From assembly GCF_018449605.1 (NCBI RefSeq), contig NZ_JAAVUW010000002.1, positions 372,001 to 436,000 of the forward strand: a DNA stretch of 64,000 bases, in the 5' to 3' direction. Under the pieces are notes generated by a model. The model searched no databases. It was not told the DNA's origin and saw only the letters and a list, made by a program, of their open reading frames with translations. Shown here piece after piece: positions 42,362-51,175 of the stretch. The position numbers were made by a program, and so were the translations under genes. The stretch comes from Luteibacter sp. dw_328. Its GTDB lineage: Bacteria; Pseudomonadota; Gammaproteobacteria; Xanthomonadales; Rhodanobacteraceae. Position 1 is the stretch's first letter. Every line of letters begins with the position of its first letter.

Positions 42362-43597
42362 GTGGACGGCTCATCGTCCGCCGCGCCGGCGGTTGTCGTG
42401 GATCGGCGCATTCGTCATGGCACGCCAGCGTTTCGGCGCACCAACCTGGCGTTGTTCTCGTCGGGCTTCGCGACGTTCGGTCTGCTGTATTGCGTGCAGC
42501 CGTTGCTGCCGGCGTTCTCGCGCGCCTTCGCGCTCGACGCGGCATCCAGCAGCCTGTCGCTATCGCTGACGACCGGCGTGCTCGCTGTCTCGATGCTCTT
42601 CGCCGGTGCGATCTCCGACGTCTTCGGACGCAAACCGATCATGCTGGCTTCGCTGCTCGGCTCATCGCTGCTCGTGCTGCTCAGTGCGATGGCGCCGACC
42701 TGGGGCACCTTCCTCGTGCTGAGGGCGCTCCTGGGCATCACGCTCGCGGGTTTGCCCGCTGTGGCGATGACCTACGTGAGTGAAGAGATCCACGGCGACT
42801 CGCTGGGTTTCGCCATGGGCCTGTACATCGGCGGTAACGCCATCGGCGGCATGGGCGGCCGGTTGATCTCCGGCTTCGCGGCGGATCACGCCTCATGGCG
42901 CGTGGCCGTGGCGATCATCGGAGCGATGGGGTTGATCGCCGCCGTACTGGTTGCCCGCGGTCTTCCTGCTTCAGCGCATTTCGAAAAGTGTCGCTCGCAT
43001 CCACGCGCGCTACTTGCCTCGTTCGGTTCGCTATGGCGCGACAAGGGACTGCCTTGGCTGTTCGCCGAAGGCTTCCTGCTAATGGGAGCCTTCGTCACCA
43101 TCTACAACTACGTCGCGTATCGCCTGCTGGCGCCGCCGTTCTCGCTTTCGCAATCGCACGTCGGCGCCGTGTTCATGGTCTACGTGGTCGGCGTGGCGAG
43201 TTCGGCATGGATGGGCAAGGTGGCGGACAAGCTGGGTCGTCCCCGCGTGCTCTGGACCACCTTCGTGATCATGCTGGCAGGCGTCGTGCTGACGGCGAGC
43301 TCGTCACTGTGGGCGATCGTGGCCGGCATTGCGATGATGACCTTCGGTTTCTTCGGCGGTCATTCGATTGCAAGCGGTTGGGTCGGCAAGCGCGCGACGT
43401 TCGCACGCGCGCATGCCTCGTCGTTCTACCTTTTTTCGTATTACATGGGTTCGAGCATCGCCGGATCGATCGGCGGCCTGGCCTGGACTTACGCAGGTTG
43501 GAACGGCGTGGCGACGTATGTCGCGCTGCTCGTCCTCGCAGGCCTCGCAATCGCTCTGAAGCTGCGCAGGCTCACGCCTTCAGCATCAACTGCATGA
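42362..43597 (+). CDS. MFS transporter (YnfM/arabinose-efflux-like)
   Basis: I chose GTG 42362 because GGAGG lies 5 bp before it; ATG 42338 without a ribosome site would add eight residues. The 411-residue protein has 12 helices. MFS signature A appears between helices 2 and 3 (GAISDVFGRKPIMLASLLG), and the middle loop is near 200. It overlaps the LysR gene tail to tail by 26 bp. LysR regulators often control adjacent efflux genes, but here they converge. Confidence 0.85.
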   Translation: MDGSSSAAPAVVVDRRIRHGTPAFRRTNLALFSSGFATFGLLYCVQPLLPAFSRAFALDAASSSLSLSLTTGVLAVSMLFAGAISDVFGRKPIMLASLLGSSLLVLLSAMAPTWGTFLVLRALLGITLAGLPAVAMTYVSEEIHGDSLGFAMGLYIGGNAIGGMGGRLISGFAADHASWRVAVAIIGAMGLIAAVLVARGLPASAHFEKCRSHPRALLASFGSLWRDKGLPWLFAEGFLLMGAFVTIYNYVAYRLLAPPFSLSQSHVGAVFMVYVVGVASSAWMGKVADKLGRPRVLWTTFVIMLAGVVLTASSSLWAIVAGIAMMTFGFFGGHSIASGWVGKRATFARAHASSFYLFSYYMGSSIAGSIGGLAWTYAGWNGVATYVALLVLAGLAIALKLRRLTPSASTA

Positions 43598-44462
43598 AGG
43601 CCTTCACCAGCGGCGACGAATCGCTTTGGCGGTGCACGAGATAGAGAGCACTGGCCGCATCCGGCGAATCGATGGGTACGTAGGCAACACCTTCGACATG
43701 CACCTGACTCATCGACGCCGGAAGTACGGCGACGCCGAGCCCGGCAGCAACCAGACCGACCATCGTGGCCGATTCACCGGCTTCCTGCGCAACGCGAGGC
43801 GAGAAACCCGCGCGACGACACATCGCCTGTACCTGCGCGGCAACGCCCGTCCCGGCGTTTCGACTGAACACCACGAACGGCTCCGCGGCGAGTTGCTCCA
43901 CACGCACGCGTGGCTTGCGGCCCTTTGCCAGCGGATGGTCTACACGCAGCACGGCAACGAGCGGATCCTCGACCAGCTTGCGTGCCGTCAGCGACGGCGG
44001 TAGGTCGGTGCCGCGAATCAGCCCCACCTGCTGACTGCCGTCGAGCAGCCGCTCGATCTGCTGCAGCGTGTTGTGTTCCTTCAGCACCAACCGCACGGCC
44101 GGGTAGGCTTCGCGAAAAGCGCGAACGGCCCGCGGAAACCGCGCAATCAATGGCGTGCTCTGCGTGAACCCGACATGCAGTTCGCCAATCTCCCCGCGTT
44201 CCGCGCGGCGAGCGAGGTCGCCGGCTTCGCCGACGCGAGAAAGGATGTCCCGGGCAGCATCGAGGTAAACGCGTCCCGCGTCGGTCAGCTCCACGCGCCG
44301 ATTGGTCCGCCGCAGCAACCTCAAGCCGAGCATGCCTTCGAGGTCGCGAATCTGCTGACTCAACGGCGGCTGGGAAATACCCAGCCGTTCGGCAGCACGA
44401 CTGAAGTGCAGCTCATCGGCTACGGCGATGAAGTAACGCAGATGCCGTAGCTCGATGCTCAC
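43572..44462 (-). CDS. LysR-family transcriptional regulator
   Basis: The 296-residue protein starts MSIELRHLRYFIAVADELHFSRAAERLGISQPPLSQQIRDLE, a textbook LysR HTH (residues 1-60). A periplasmic-binding-type effector domain follows from about 90 to 290. It resembles regulators such as BenM/CatM types. It lies 4 bp upstream of tesB on the same strand counted from the other side: tesB starts farther right and is read before it. Confidence 0.9.
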   Translation of the reverse strand: MSIELRHLRYFIAVADELHFSRAAERLGISQPPLSQQIRDLEGMLGLRLLRRTNRRVELTDAGRVYLDAARDILSRVGEAGDLARRAERGEIGELHVGFTQSTPLIARFPRAVRAFREAYPAVRLVLKEHNTLQQIERLLDGSQQVGLIRGTDLPPSLTARKLVEDPLVAVLRVDHPLAKGRKPRVRVEQLAAEPFVVFSRNAGTGVAAQVQAMCRRAGFSPRVAQEAGESATMVGLVAAGLGVAVLPASMSQVHVEGVAYVPIDSPDAASALYLVHRQSDSSPLVKAFMQLMLKA

Positions 44463-44466
44463 CTGA

Positions 44467-45333
44467 TCAGTCGGGACGAACGCGGATCAGGCCTTCCTGC
44501 GCCGTCGAGGCGACGAGACGGCCGTCACGTGTGTAGATCATGCCGCGTGCGAGGCCGCGTGCACCCTGCGAGGTCGGGCTGTCGAACGAGTACAGCAGCC
44601 ACTCGTCGATCCGGAACGGCCGGTGGAACCACAGGGCGTGATCCAGGCTGGCCATCTGCATGTTGCGGGTGAGATAGGAGATGCCGTGGGGCAGGGTGGC
44701 CGTGCCGATCAGGTGGAAATCGGAGGCATAGGCGAGCAGGGCCTGGTGCAGAGCCAGGGTGTCTTCGATCGGCGCGGTGAGCCGGAACCAGATGTGCTGG
44801 TAAGGCGGACGCTTGGCCGGACGCAGTTCGTCGCGTGGCCACACATGGCGAAACTCGAACGGGCCGTTGATGCCGAGCCAGCGCTGAGTCTTCTCCGGCA
44901 GCTTGGCGACCTGCTCCGCGTTCATCGCGTGCATCGGCTCGATGTCTTCCGGCGCCGGCACTTCCGGCATCGTCATCTGGTGCTCGTAGCCGGTCTCCGG
45001 CTCCTGGAACGAGATGGAACCGTTGAGGATGGGCTGGCCGTGCTGGATGGCGACCACGCGGCGTGAGGAGAACGCGCCGCCGTCGCGCGTACGCTCCACG
45101 TTGTAGACGATCGGCGCATTGATGTCGCCGGCGCGCAGGAAATAAGCGTGCAGCGAGTGCGCTTCACGCTTGGGATCCACGGTGCGTTGTGCCGCCGACA
45201 GGGCCTGGCCGAGCACCTGGCCGCCGAAGACGAAGCGTGTGCCGATGTCCCGACTCTGGCCGCGGAAGAGGTTGTCTTCCAGGCGTTCGAGTTCGAGGAG
45301 TTCGACGAGTTCGCCGACGTGAGCGTCCGACAT
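44467..45333 (-). CDS. tesB: Acyl-CoA thioesterase II
   Basis: AAAGGAAA precedes ATG 45333. The 288-residue double-hotdog enzyme shows RFVFGGQVLGQALSAAQRTV, LHAYFLRAGD, DRDGGAFSSRRVVAIQ-type text and SLDHALWFHRPFRIDEW with the catalytic Asp. The end GMIYTRDGRLVASTAQEGLIR is canonical. It hydrolyses medium- and long-chain acyl-CoA. LysR gene 4 bp downstream on the same strand may be cotranscribed. Confidence 0.93.
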   Translation of the reverse strand: MSDAHVGELVELLELERLEDNLFRGQSRDIGTRFVFGGQVLGQALSAAQRTVDPKREAHSLHAYFLRAGDINAPIVYNVERTRDGGAFSSRRVVAIQHGQPILNGSISFQEPETGYEHQMTMPEVPAPEDIEPMHAMNAEQVAKLPEKTQRWLGINGPFEFRHVWPRDELRPAKRPPYQHIWFRLTAPIEDTLALHQALLAYASDFHLIGTATLPHGISYLTRNMQMASLDHALWFHRPFRIDEWLLYSFDSPTSQGARGLARGMIYTRDGRLVASTAQEGLIRVRPD

Positions 45334-45382
45334 GGGTTTCCTTTCTGACCGTGGAGCGAATGAGCGCCGAGTATAGCGGGCG

Positions 45383-45937
45383 TCAGCCGTCGAGCCGGCC
45401 CAGGCGCCCGGCGTCATAAGCACGAACCCAGGGAAACTGCGGACCGGGATCGCGCTTGCGTGGGACCTCGTTCTCGGGATCGTCGCTGGACGGGACCATG
45501 GCGGTGTCCAGGTCTTCGTGGCCGGCGATGTGCCGGAGCGAAGGAAAGCGTTCGACCAGGTGGTCGAGCAGGGCGCGCAGGGCGGTGATCTGCGCCTCCG
45601 GGTACGGCTCGGTCATGGTCTGCTTCGCCGAATGGAACCAGTCCGGGTAACGCCCGGTGTTGACCAGTTCGATGCCGATGGAGCGCGGGTTGTAGCCGCG
45701 GGTGTGATGGGCGACGCGCAGGGGGTCCACGTAGCAGAGCACCGTGCCGTCCCGATCGAGGTAGTAATGGCCGCTATTGCCGGCCCCGGTGTCGTACAGC
45801 ACCTTCTCGCCGTACTCCCGGGCCATGGCCAGGTCGGGCAGCTCGGTGCAGTGGATGACCACGAGGTCGATGGTGTCCGCGGCCCGTTCGGGCAGGCGGG
45901 CGACATAGGGCAGGGGGGTGTCGAGAATGTCGATCAT
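45383..45937 (-). CDS. N-acetylmuramoyl-L-alanine amidase (AmpD-like)
   Basis: The 184-residue protein has zinc ligands in DLVVIHCTEL (His29-like) and HIAGHEDL, with the Asp of KRDPGPQFPW. Further blocks GHYYLDRDGTVLCYV and HHTRGYNPRSIGIELVN are typical of Amidase_2. No signal peptide is present, so like AmpD it may act in the cytoplasm on recycled anhydro-muropeptides. It faces the divergent hydrolase gene. Confidence 0.88.
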   Translation of the reverse strand: MIDILDTPLPYVARLPERAADTIDLVVIHCTELPDLAMAREYGEKVLYDTGAGNSGHYYLDRDGTVLCYVDPLRVAHHTRGYNPRSIGIELVNTGRYPDWFHSAKQTMTEPYPEAQITALRALLDHLVERFPSLRHIAGHEDLDTAMVPSSDDPENEVPRKRDPGPQFPWVRAYDAGRLGRLDG

Positions 45938-45982
45938 GGCGCTTTGATAACATAGCCGGTCATTCCGCGTCCGGAGACCGCC

Positions 45983-46501
45983 ATGCGCGGCCACATCATT
46001 CTTTCCCACGGCTCCGATTCGGGCCCCGACGCCACCAAGGTGAGCGTCCTGGCGGCCCTGGCCGAGTCGCAGGGCTGGACCACGGTCCGCCCGGATTACC
46101 GGGAGGACGACGCCCGCGGCCATGCCGGCAGCATCGATCCGCGCCTGGCCCGGCTGACCGGGGCCATCGCGGCCTCGCCGACACCGCCGGTCCTGGTCGG
46201 CTCGAGCATGGGCGCCTTCGTCTCCGGGCTGGCCTCGCTGGACGTTCCCGTGGCGGGCATCTTCCTGCTGGCCCTGCCGACGAAGATCCCGGGCTATCCG
46301 AGGGAGTTCGCCCTGAGGGCCGCTGTACCGACCTTCCTCGTCCATGGCTATGCCGACGACGTCTGCCCCCTGGACGAGGCACTGGCTTTCGCCCGTGACC
46401 ACGCCATTCCCGCCCTGCTCGTGCAGGACGACCACCGCCTAGGCGCCACCTTGCCCGACATCGAAGCCGAGTTCCTTCGCTTCCTGGGGAACCTCGCATG
46501 A
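45983..46501 (+). CDS. Alpha/beta hydrolase (YcfP/UPF0227-like or RsbQ-like)
   Basis: The 172-residue soluble hydrolase starts MRGHIILSHGSDSGPDATK and has the nucleophile elbow VGSSMGAF, Asp in YADDVCPL and His in DDHRLG. It overlaps rlmKL by ATGA, so it is coupled to this rRNA methyltransferase. Substrate unknown. Confidence 0.8.
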   Translation: MRGHIILSHGSDSGPDATKVSVLAALAESQGWTTVRPDYREDDARGHAGSIDPRLARLTGAIAASPTPPVLVGSSMGAFVSGLASLDVPVAGIFLLALPTKIPGYPREFALRAAVPTFLVHGYADDVCPLDEALAFARDHAIPALLVQDDHRLGATLPDIEAEFLRFLGNLA

Positions 46502-48648
46502 CCAAGACCAAGTTCTTTGCCACCTGCCCGAAAGGCCTCGAGTACCTGCTCAAGGACGAACTGATCGCCATCGGCGCCGGTGACGTTCGCGAGGCACTCG
46601 CCGGTGTCGCCTTCACCGGTTCGATCGAGACCGCTTACCGCGCCTGCCTCTGGTCGCGCATGGCCAGCCGGATCCTCTTGCCGCTGTCGGAGTTCGACGC
46701 CGCCGATCCGGATCAGCTCTATGCAGGCATCCAGGACATCGACTGGTCCGAGCACCTGGCGCCGCACGGCACGCTGGCCGTGGACGCCAATACGGCGATG
46801 AGCAAGCTCACCCACAGCCAGTTCATCGCGCTGAAGACCAAGGACGCGATCGTCGACCAGTACCGGGCCGCGACCGGTTCGCGCCCGGATGTCGATCCGG
46901 AAGAGCCGGACCTACGCATCAACGTCCGCGTGAGGCGTGACCGCGCCACGCTGTCGATCGATCTCTCTGGCCTGCCGTTGCACCGCCGTAACTGGCGCGA
47001 GGAGCAGGGCGAGGCACCGCTGAAGGAAAACCTCGCCGCGGCGATGCTGGTGCGCGCGCAGTGGCCTCGCATCTATGCCGAAGGCGGCGCGCTGGTCGAC
47101 CCCATGTGCGGTTCGGGCACCCTGCTGATCGAAGGCGCGCTGATGGCCGCCGACGTGGCACCCGGCCTGAAGCGCGACTACTACGGCTTCCTCGGCTGGG
47201 CCAAGCACGATTATTCCCTGTGGCGCTCGATTTACGACGAGGCCAGGGCCCGCGCCGACGAAGGCTTGCGGAACCAGCGTCCGGTGTTCTTCGGCAGCGA
47301 CTCCGATCCGCACATGGTGCAGACCACCAAGCGCAATGCGCAGAACGCGGGCGTAGCCGGCTTCTTCCACCTGGACCGCCGCGACGCCGTCCACGTCGAA
47401 CCGCCGCCGGAGACGCCGCTCGGCCTCGTCATCACCAATCCGCCGTATGGCGAGCGTCTGGGCGACCGCGCCGAACTGCCGGCCCTCTATCGCGACCTCG
47501 GCCAGGCCCTGAAGGACCGCTTCGCAGGCTGGCGCGCCGCCGTGCTGGCCGGCGACGAAGAACTGGGCCGTGCCCTGCGCCTCAGCCCGGACAAGCGCTA
47601 CGTGCTGTTCAACGGCGCTCTCGAGACACCGCTGCTCACCTTCGCCCTGCGCGCGCGTGACGAGGCGCCCCGCGAGGCCAAGCCGCTGTCCGACGGCGCG
47701 CAGATGCTGAAGAACCGGCTGGACAAGAATGTCCGCCACCTGCGCAAGCGTCTGAGCCGCGAGGGCATCACCTGCTGGCGCGCCTACGACCAGGACCTCC
47801 CCGAATACGCCGCCGCCATCGACGTCTACGAAAACTGGCTGCACATCCAGGAATACAAGGCGCCGCTGGATGTGCCGGTGGACGTCGCGCGCATCCGCAT
47901 GCGCGAGATCGTCCGCGTGGCCAGTGAAGTGCTCGAGATCCCGCGCGACCGGATCGCCGTGAAGACGCGCGAGCGGGGCAAGGGTGGCTCCAAGTACGGG
48001 CAGTTCGACCAGAAGGGCGAGTTCATCGAGGTGAACGAAGGGGGCCTGAAGTTCCTGATCAACCCCACCGATTATCTCGATACCGGCTTGTTCATCGATC
48101 ACCGCCTGGTCCGCGCCAGGATCCGGGAACTTGCCGCCGGCAAGCATTTCCTCAACCTGTTCGCCTATACGGGTACGGCCAGCGTCTATGCCGCGGCCGG
48201 CGACGCGCGCGACACCACCACGGTGGACCTCTCGGGGACCTACCTCGATTGGGCCTCGCGCAACCTCGACCTGAACGGCTATAGCGGTGCCCGCCACCGG
48301 CTCGTCCAGGAAGATGCCCTGACCTTCCTCGAAAAGCGCTCCATGATGTACGGCCTGATCTATGTCGATCCGCCGACCTTCTCCAACTCGAAGAAGGCCG
48401 ACGACTTTGACGTCCAGCGCGACCACGTGAAGCTGTTGCTGGCCTGCAACGAACGCCTCCTGCCGGACGGCGTGATCGTTTTCTCCAACAACTTCCGTCG
48501 TTTCCAGCTTGATCGGGAGGCTTTGGAGCCCCATTTCCAGATTGAAGACTGGAGTGCACCGAGCATCCCGTTCGACTTCGCCCGCCGCCACAACATCCAT
48601 GGCTGCTGGCTGCTTCGGAAGCCGTTCGTGAACCCGTGGAAAACGTGA
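46498..48648 (+). CDS. rlmKL: Bifunctional 23S rRNA methyltransferase RlmKL
   Basis: The 716-residue fusion has an N-terminal THUMP and RlmL half, with the methyl-transfer motif NPPYGERLG near residue 310 (m2G2445). The C-terminal RlmK half has FAYTGTASVYAAAG for SAM and DPPTFSNSKK near 620 (m7G2069). Both activities act on the peptidyl-transferase region of 23S rRNA. Full length, no frameshift. Confidence 0.95.
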   Translation: MTKTKFFATCPKGLEYLLKDELIAIGAGDVREALAGVAFTGSIETAYRACLWSRMASRILLPLSEFDAADPDQLYAGIQDIDWSEHLAPHGTLAVDANTAMSKLTHSQFIALKTKDAIVDQYRAATGSRPDVDPEEPDLRINVRVRRDRATLSIDLSGLPLHRRNWREEQGEAPLKENLAAAMLVRAQWPRIYAEGGALVDPMCGSGTLLIEGALMAADVAPGLKRDYYGFLGWAKHDYSLWRSIYDEARARADEGLRNQRPVFFGSDSDPHMVQTTKRNAQNAGVAGFFHLDRRDAVHVEPPPETPLGLVITNPPYGERLGDRAELPALYRDLGQALKDRFAGWRAAVLAGDEELGRALRLSPDKRYVLFNGALETPLLTFALRARDEAPREAKPLSDGAQMLKNRLDKNVRHLRKRLSREGITCWRAYDQDLPEYAAAIDVYENWLHIQEYKAPLDVPVDVARIRMREIVRVASEVLEIPRDRIAVKTRERGKGGSKYGQFDQKGEFIEVNEGGLKFLINPTDYLDTGLFIDHRLVRARIRELAAGKHFLNLFAYTGTASVYAAAGDARDTTTVDLSGTYLDWASRNLDLNGYSGARHRLVQEDALTFLEKRSMMYGLIYVDPPTFSNSKKADDFDVQRDHVKLLLACNERLLPDGVIVFSNNFRRFQLDREALEPHFQIEDWSAPSIPFDFARRHNIHGCWLLRKPFVNPWKT

Positions 48649-48725
48649 ACGGGCCGTGGAAAAAACTTCAGTCCGGATTCAGTGGCCGAGCGCGAATCTG
48701 CGCTCAACACCCGGAGGTAATTGTC

Positions 48726-49136
48726 ATGAAAGCTAAGTTCGCTAAGTCCGCCCTTCTTCTCGCCGCCGCGGGTCTGATGGCGTTCGCACCTGCTGCGTTC
48801 GCACGTGGGTATGGCTACGGCGGTGGCTACCATGGCGGTTACGGCGGCTACCACGGCGGCTACGGCTACCATGGCGGCGGTTACTACGGCCGCGGTCACT
48901 ACGATCACGCCGGTCGCTGGATCGCCGGTGCCATCGTGGCCGGTGCGGTCGTCGGCCTCGTTGCCAATGCCTCGCAGCCGCGCACGGTCGTCTATGACGA
49001 CGGCCCGGCTTACTACAGCCGTCCGGCCACCGTCGTCTACCAGGACGCCCCGGTCGTTACCCGTCGCGTGACCACCACCACCTACGTGGACGACGGTTAC
49101 AGCACCACGCGCTATGTGCGTGACGACGGGTATTGA
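48726..49136 (+). CDS. Gly/Tyr/His-rich secreted protein
   Basis: GGAGG precedes ATG 48726. A signal peptide (MKAKFAKSALLLAAAGLMAFAPAAFA) is followed by GYGYGGGYHGGYGGYHGG repeats (about 28-60), a membrane-like segment WIAGAIVAGAVVGLVANA (about 67-85), and a Tyr/Thr/Arg end. It resembles small outer-surface or YMGG-like envelope proteins. Function unknown. Confidence 0.7.
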   Translation: MKAKFAKSALLLAAAGLMAFAPAAFARGYGYGGGYHGGYGGYHGGYGYHGGGYYGRGHYDHAGRWIAGAIVAGAVVGLVANASQPRTVVYDDGPAYYSRPATVVYQDAPVVTRRVTTTTYVDDGYSTTRYVRDDGY

Positions 49137-49167
49137 TCGTCGCTGAGCAGGTAAGTGGTTGAAACAG

Positions 49168-49197
49168 GAAGCCCGGCTTATAGCCGGGCTTCTTTTT
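49168..49197 (+). terminator. Intrinsic terminator
   Basis: GAAGCCCGGCT-TAT-AGCCGGGCTTC is followed by five Ts, about 30 bp after the Gly/Tyr-rich gene. Confidence 0.9.
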
Positions 49198-49221
49198 GTG
49201 CGGGCTGGCCCGCTGCCGCGG

Positions 49222-49246
49222 GATCGCCGATGAATCGGCTCCTACA
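49222..49246. repeat. Single REP half-element
   Basis: GATCGCCGATGAATCGGCTC... is the right half of the REP pair, preceded by CCGCTGCCGCGG like the copies at 30345. No left half is present. It lies between convergent genes. Confidence 0.8.
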
Positions 49247-49265
49247 GAGGGGGATAGGCTCTGGC

Positions 49266-49718
49266 TTATGGCTTTGAGCCGCTGGTGCCGGCACCGGAGC
49301 CGCTGAGCTTCGCGTTCTTGGACATGGCCTTGTAGGTGTCCTTGTCGATCGTGCTTACCGACTGGATGTCACACGGCGGGTCGCCGTTGATACGCAGCAC
49401 CTTCTCAGTGGGGGTGCCACAGATGCGAAACCCGCCAATGGCCTTGTTGCTCTCGGCGGTCTTGAAGCGGACACCCCCGCCCAGCCCTATGCGCGGGCAC
49501 GCCACGTTCGTCTTGACCAGGAAGTGATCGGGGCCGGTCGCGACAACGACGGTCTGATCGTCGATCACCTTCCAGTCGGTGATCCTGTCGGTCCGCATGC
49601 AGTCGTTGAACTCGAGGGGTTTGGTGGCGGGGGCGGCGCCGGGCGCGGGCGCCTGGTCGGCGGCGTGGGCGGCCACGGTGAGGAGCAGGGAAGCGACAAA
49701 CAGGTGACGGACTTTCAT
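49266..49718 (-). CDS. DUF6491-like secreted protein
   Basis: AGGAG precedes ATG 49718. The 150-residue protein has a signal peptide (MKVRHLFVASLLLTVAAHAA), then FNDCMRTDRITDWKVIDDQTVVVATGPDHFLVKTNVACPRI and GGFRICGTPTEKVLRINGDPPCDIQSV. The four paired cysteines and the D-W-x-V-ID-D pattern fit DUF6491. Periplasmic; function unknown. Confidence 0.75.
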   Translation of the reverse strand: MKVRHLFVASLLLTVAAHAADQAPAPGAAPATKPLEFNDCMRTDRITDWKVIDDQTVVVATGPDHFLVKTNVACPRIGLGGGVRFKTAESNKAIGGFRICGTPTEKVLRINGDPPCDIQSVSTIDKDTYKAMSKNAKLSGSGAGTSGSKP

Positions 49719-49906
49719 GGCCGGGCACTCCTTCGTATGAATCTGCACGTTAAGCCCGTTTGTGCCCCGAAACGAGAGAAAAGGCGGCGTCGGTAGATCT
49801 GCCGTTAAGGCGGCGGTCGGGTCCGCTCACGTTCGTTGAACAGTTCCGCTGGCAAGGTTTCCGTAATGACTGACGAGTCCGTCGGCAGTGCAGGAAAACC
49901 CACTTT

Positions 49907-51175
49907 ATGACCGTCCGACCGCTTGGCATCGACCCGAACCCGCCGGCCAGCGCGGACCTCGCCCAACGCTTCCTCAGCATCCGCCACCGTACGGCGGAGC
50001 TGGCGTCGCGCCTGAAGGCCGAGGATACCGTGGTGCAGTCCATGTCGGACGCCAGTCCGACGAAGTGGCACCTCGCGCACACCACCTGGTTCTTCGAGCA
50101 GTTCATCCTGTCGCGCGACCCCGCCTACGTGTCGCCGAACCCGGAGTGGCACTTCCTGTTCAACTCGTACTACCAGTCGGTCGGGCCGATGCACGCGCGC
50201 CCGAAGCGCGGCCTGCTCACGCGGCCTGCACTGGATGAGGTTCGGGACTATCGATGTCGCGTGGACGACGCGATCGTCACGTTAATCGCGCGTGGTGACG
50301 ATGCCACCTTGCCGACACTGGTCGAGTTGGGCGTTCAGCACGAGCAGCAGCACCAGGAGCTCCTGCTCACCGATATCAAGCATGCGTTTGCGCAGAACCC
50401 GCTGGAGCCCGCGTTTGCGCCGGATGCGCCTCGGTCGCTGTCCGTCGCTGCGCCCGTCCTGGCCTTCGTACCGTTCGACGAAGGTATCGTCGAGATCGGG
50501 TACGGCGGGGAGGGCTTCTCGTTCGACAATGAAGGTCCGCGTCATCGGACCTACCGACAGGCCGGATCGCTGGCCAATCGTCCGGCCACCAATGCGGAGT
50601 TCGCGGCCTTCATCCGCGATGGGGGCTACCGCCAGCCCACGCTATGGCTGGCCGACGGTTGGGCCACGGTCCAGGCAGAACAGTGGCAGCGGCCCTTGTA
50701 CTGGGACGAGGCCCTGGAGACCGAATTCACCCTGCAGGGGCGCCGTGCGATCGACCCGCATGCCCCCGTGTGTCACATCAGCTATTTCGAAGCCGACGCC
50801 TTCGCGCGGTGGGCTGGCGCGCGCCTTCCCACCGAAGTCGAGTGGGAAACCATGGCGGCGGCCTTACCCCTGCGCGGGAACCTTCAGGATAGCGGGGAGT
50901 TCCAACCCCGTGCCTGCTCGTTCGAGACCCCGCTCGGGCAGATGTATGGCGACGTTTGGGAATGGACAATGAGCCCATATGTCAGTTACCCGGGTTACCG
51001 GACATTGGCCGGAGCCCTTGGCGAATACAACGGCAAGTTCATGAACGGGCAATGGATCCTCCGCGGAGGTTCCTGCGCTACGCCCGCCGATCACGTTCGT
51101 GCGACTTACCGGAACTTCTTTCCTCCCCATGCCCGTTGGCAGTTTTCGGGGATACGACTGGGAAACGATCGATGA
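49907..51175 (+). CDS. egtB: Ergothioneine biosynthesis protein EgtB (sulfoxide synthase)
   Basis: The 422-residue iron enzyme has an N-terminal DinB-like domain with iron-binding His in KWHLAHTTWFFEQF (near 55-58) and HEQQHQE (His145, His149). The C-terminal formylglycine-generating-like domain includes RLPTEVEWE, GDVWEWT and LRGGSCATP. It couples trimethylhistidine to a thiol with O2. It overlaps egtD by ATGA. Confidence 0.93.
   Translation: MTVRPLGIDPNPPASADLAQRFLSIRHRTAELASRLKAEDTVVQSMSDASPTKWHLAHTTWFFEQFILSRDPAYVSPNPEWHFLFNSYYQSVGPMHARPKRGLLTRPALDEVRDYRCRVDDAIVTLIARGDDATLPTLVELGVQHEQQHQELLLTDIKHAFAQNPLEPAFAPDAPRSLSVAAPVLAFVPFDEGIVEIGYGGEGFSFDNEGPRHRTYRQAGSLANRPATNAEFAAFIRDGGYRQPTLWLADGWATVQAEQWQRPLYWDEALETEFTLQGRRAIDPHAPVCHISYFEADAFARWAGARLPTEVEWETMAAALPLRGNLQDSGEFQPRACSFETPLGQMYGDVWEWTMSPYVSYPGYRTLAGALGEYNGKFMNGQWILRGGSCATPADHVRATYRNFFPPHARWQFSGIRLGNDR

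Noticed and set aside
46912-48600. 562-codon open frame opposite rlmKL
   Set aside because: It is an antisense shadow; the + strand gene is full length with all motifs.
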